Below are positions 62,621-64,000 of a stretch of DNA of 64,000 nt, piece by piece. How positions within the stretch are numbered: the first letter of the stretch is position 1; each line of letters begins with the position of its first letter. The notes under the pieces were generated by a model that was not told the origin of the DNA, made no database searches, and saw only the letters and a list, made by a program, of their open reading frames with translations. This DNA is from Paracoccaceae bacterium (GTDB lineage Bacteria; Pseudomonadota; Alphaproteobacteria; Rhodobacterales; Rhodobacteraceae): contig JAHYIZ010000005.1 in assembly GCA_019429405.1 (NCBI GenBank), positions 30,228 through 94,227 on the forward strand, written 5' to 3'. The position numbers and the translations under genes were made by a program.

Positions 62621-63430
62621 ATGACCGATTTGCCGGGCATCGTGATCACCGGGGCATCGGGCCGCATGGGCCGGATGCTGGCGGCTACCATTGCCGCTTC
62701 TGGCAAGGCGCGGTTGGTGGGCGCGGTTGAGCGCAAAGGCCACGCTTGGGTCGGGCAGGATCACGGGCTGGCGCTCGGCGGCGCGGCAAGCGGCCTGATC
62801 GTTACCGACGACCCGCTTGAGGCCTTCGCACAGGCGCAGGCCGTGATCGATTTTACCGCCCCAGCCGCGACGGTCGAGTTTGCGGCGCTGGCGGCACAGG
62901 CGCGCGCCGTGCATGTGATAGGCACCACCGGGCTGGAGGCGGAACACCTTGCCAAACTCAAGGCCGCTGCGCGCCACGCGGTGATCGTGCGCGCGGGCAA
63001 CATGAGTCTTGGCGTCAACCTCTTGGTGCAACTCACGCGCAAAGTGGCCGCGGCGCTCGATGCCGACTGGGATGTGGAAATCCTTGAGGCGCACCACCGC
63101 ATGAAGGTCGATGCGCCCTCGGGCACCGCGCTCATGCTGGGGCAGGCGGCGGCAGAGGGCCGGGGCATTTCGCTCGACGCCAATCGCGAGGCGGGGCGCG
63201 ATGGCATCACCGGCGCGCGCCGCCCCGGCGCCATCGGTTTTGCCAGCCTGCGCGGCGGCGATATCGTGGGCGAACATGACGTGATCTTTGCTGGCGCCGG
63301 TGAGCGCATCGTGCTGCGCCACATCGCCACCGACCGCGCCATCTTTGCCCGCGGCGCACTCAGGGCCGCACTCTGGGGGCAGGGGCAGAAACCCGGCGAA
63401 TACGACATGCTCGACGTGCTCGGGCTTTAG
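62621..63430 (+). CDS. dapB: 4-hydroxy-tetrahydrodipicolinate reductase
   Basis: 269 aa. NAD(P)-binding [26 protein letters not shown] and IGTTGLE; substrate-binding [21 protein letters not shown] with the conserved His-His and Lys; [26 protein letters not shown]. It makes tetrahydrodipicolinate for lysine and diaminopimelate. The ATG follows GGGGGCGGGGC. Confidence 0.97.
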   Translation: MTDLPGIVITGASGRMGRMLAATIAASGKARLVGAVERKGHAWVGQDHGLALGGAASGLIVTDDPLEAFAQAQAVIDFTAPAATVEFAALAAQARAVHVIGTTGLEAEHLAKLKAAARHAVIVRAGNMSLGVNLLVQLTRKVAAALDADWDVEILEAHHRMKVDAPSGTALMLGQAAAEGRGISLDANREAGRDGITGARRPGAIGFASLRGGDIVGEHDVIFAGAGERIVLRHIATDRAIFARGALRAALWGQGQKPGEYDMLDVLGL

Positions 63431-63484
63431 CGCTTCGTCGTTACCCGAACACTTTCGGCGCGGCCTGCGCGGCGCCCGCGCCCT

Positions 63485-63658
63485 TCAAAAGTCGATTGCC
63501 AGCCCCTTTTTCTCCCAGTCGCCATAGCGCACCGGTTCCGGTCCGTCGCGGCCGCCGAGTTCTGGCGGAAGGTCAAGCTTGGCGGCTTTGCGCCGCGCCT
63601 CGGCTTCGGCAAGCGCGCGGCGTGCGGCAGCGGGCAGGTTGGGGCGTTCGTCTGTCAT
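63485..63658 (-). CDS. DUF1674 protein (SDHAF4-like succinate dehydrogenase assembly factor)
   Basis: 57 aa. The frame ATG 63658 to TGA 63485 encodes MTDERPNLPAAARRALAEAE and ends GGRDGPEPVRYGDWEKKGLA plus IDF. The C-terminal GPEPVRYGDWE...G segment is the DUF1674/SDHAF4 signature. SDHAF4 binds flavinated SdhA in mitochondria and promotes complex II assembly; the bacterial role is inferred. It lies between dapB (convergent) and rsmB (divergent). Confidence 0.85.
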   Translation of the reverse strand: MTDERPNLPAAARRALAEAEARRKAAKLDLPPELGGRDGPEPVRYGDWEKKGLAIDF

Positions 63659-63732
63659 GGCGGTTTCCTTGTGCGGGGCGGCGCCATGATATAGGGCGCG
63701 GCTGGGTGTGCAACAGGCAAGGGGCGCGGGGC

Positions 63733-64000
63733 ATGGGCAAGGCAGATCCGGTGCGGCTGGCGGCGGTGGGGCTGATCATGGGTGTGACCGAAGGCAACGC
63801 GGCACTTTCCGATCAGCTCGCGGCGGGAGCGCTGTTGGCGCTGGCTGCGCCCGAGCGGGCGCGGGCGCAGCGGCTGGCAGCGACCACGCTGCGCCATCTG
63901 GCCCGTGCCGATACCGTGCTCAAGGCGCATCTGCGAAGGGCGCCACCGCCCGAGGTGCTGGCGCTGCTGCGGCTTGCCACAGTTGAGCTGCTGGAAGAGC
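63733..64000 (+). CDS. rsmB: 16S rRNA m5C967 methyltransferase RsmB (N-terminal NusB domain only)
   Basis: The frame is open from ATG 63733 to the window end (89 codons). DPVRLAAVGLIMGVTEGNAALSDQL, ERARAQRLAATTLRHLARAD and PPPEVLALLRLATVELLEE are the helical NusB-like domain at the N-terminus of RsmB/Fmu. The SAM-dependent catalytic domain lies beyond the window. A standalone NusB is less likely because of the LLRLA..ELL end and the PPPEV segment. Confidence 0.78.
   Translation, partial: MGKADPVRLAAVGLIMGVTEGNAALSDQLAAGALLALAAPERARAQRLAATTLRHLARADTVLKAHLRRAPPPEVLALLRLATVELLEE

Noticed and set aside
62528..63322. Extension of rbfA upstream on the minus strand
   Set aside because: Antisense to dapB; RbfA homologues begin at the ATG chosen here.
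1..64000. tRNA, rRNA, CRISPR, prophage or insertion sequences
   Set aside because: I looked through the gaps on both strands and saw no cloverleaf, repeat-spacer array, integrase or transposase.

Overview
The window is chromosomal DNA of a high-GC alphaproteobacterium, most likely a member of the Rhodobacteraceae (Rhodobacter/Roseobacter group). The grounds are a small Rhodobacter-type porin with an Ala/Gly/Asp-rich mature part, a PAN-domain alpha-2-macroglobulin, DUF3576, DUF1674 and DUF1643 proteins, an MbfA-type ferritin/VIT1 protein, a leuS-lptE-holA operon, GTP cyclohydrolase II with a degenerate N-terminal half, and intergenic GC-rich hairpins carrying a GGGTATTT motif. Almost everything is dense housekeeping content. 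I see no tRNA, rRNA, CRISPR array, prophage, integrase or insertion sequence.

Layout. 1-7.9 kb: alpha-2-macroglobulin (5' part only) divergent from a soluble hybrid histidine kinase, then recQ and a YggT protein. 8.0-15.2 kb: thioesterase, UMF1-type MFS, mepA, phytase-like esterase, queuosine-precursor transporter, a compact structured RNA unit with an 18-codon ORF behind an extraordinarily long Shine-Dalgarno match (12.39-12.62 kb), arfB, NUDIX hydrolase, Pit phosphate transporter. 15.2-18.5 kb: pncA-pncB for NAD salvage, mbfA and a small Cys-rich protein. 18.5-21.1 kb: a decayed patch with a duplicated 3' fragment of a pyruvyltransferase-like gene, the 3' half of a nitroreductase and an autotransporter whose signal peptide is out of frame, followed by the intact pyruvyltransferase-like gene. 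21.2-28.9 kb: AEC transporter, S-formylglutathione hydrolase, YaiI, HAD hydrolase, ornithine cyclodeaminase-like protein, MFS, a YhiN-like flavoprotein and an MscS channel. 29.0-34.9 kb: leuS-lptE-holA, DUF3576 lipoprotein, porin. 34.9-43.3 kb: YggS, RibA, an OmpR-type regulator, a small exported protein, xthA, a YbbN-Lon domain-Trm112 operon, a Ubi hydroxylase and an amidase. 43.4-49.2 kb: an aminotransferase, ftsK, lolA, a lytic transglycosylase lipoprotein and hspQ. 49.2-56.4 kb: a SpoIIAA/SpoIIAB-like partner-switching pair, thiolase, fRMsr, LysE, rluA, aldehyde dehydrogenase and two GT25 glycosyltransferases. 56.5-64.0 kb: pnp, rpsO, an anchored RTX protein, DUF1643, truB, rbfA, dapB, a 57-aa DUF1674 protein and the start of rsmB.

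How the genes work together. Envelope biogenesis recurs (LptE, LolA, MepA, a transglycosylase, porin, autotransporter remnant, GT25 and pyruvyltransferase-like enzymes), as does RNA and ribosome maintenance (ArfB, RbfA, TruB, RluA, RpsO, PNPase, RsmB, Trm112). The most unusual feature is the small RNA/ORF unit at 12.39-12.62 kb: a consensus -35 box, a 14-nt match to the 16S rRNA 3' end, an 18-codon frame, two mutually exclusive helices and an intrinsic terminator. The 18.5-20.4 kb scar and a family of gene-boundary repeats are the next most interesting.
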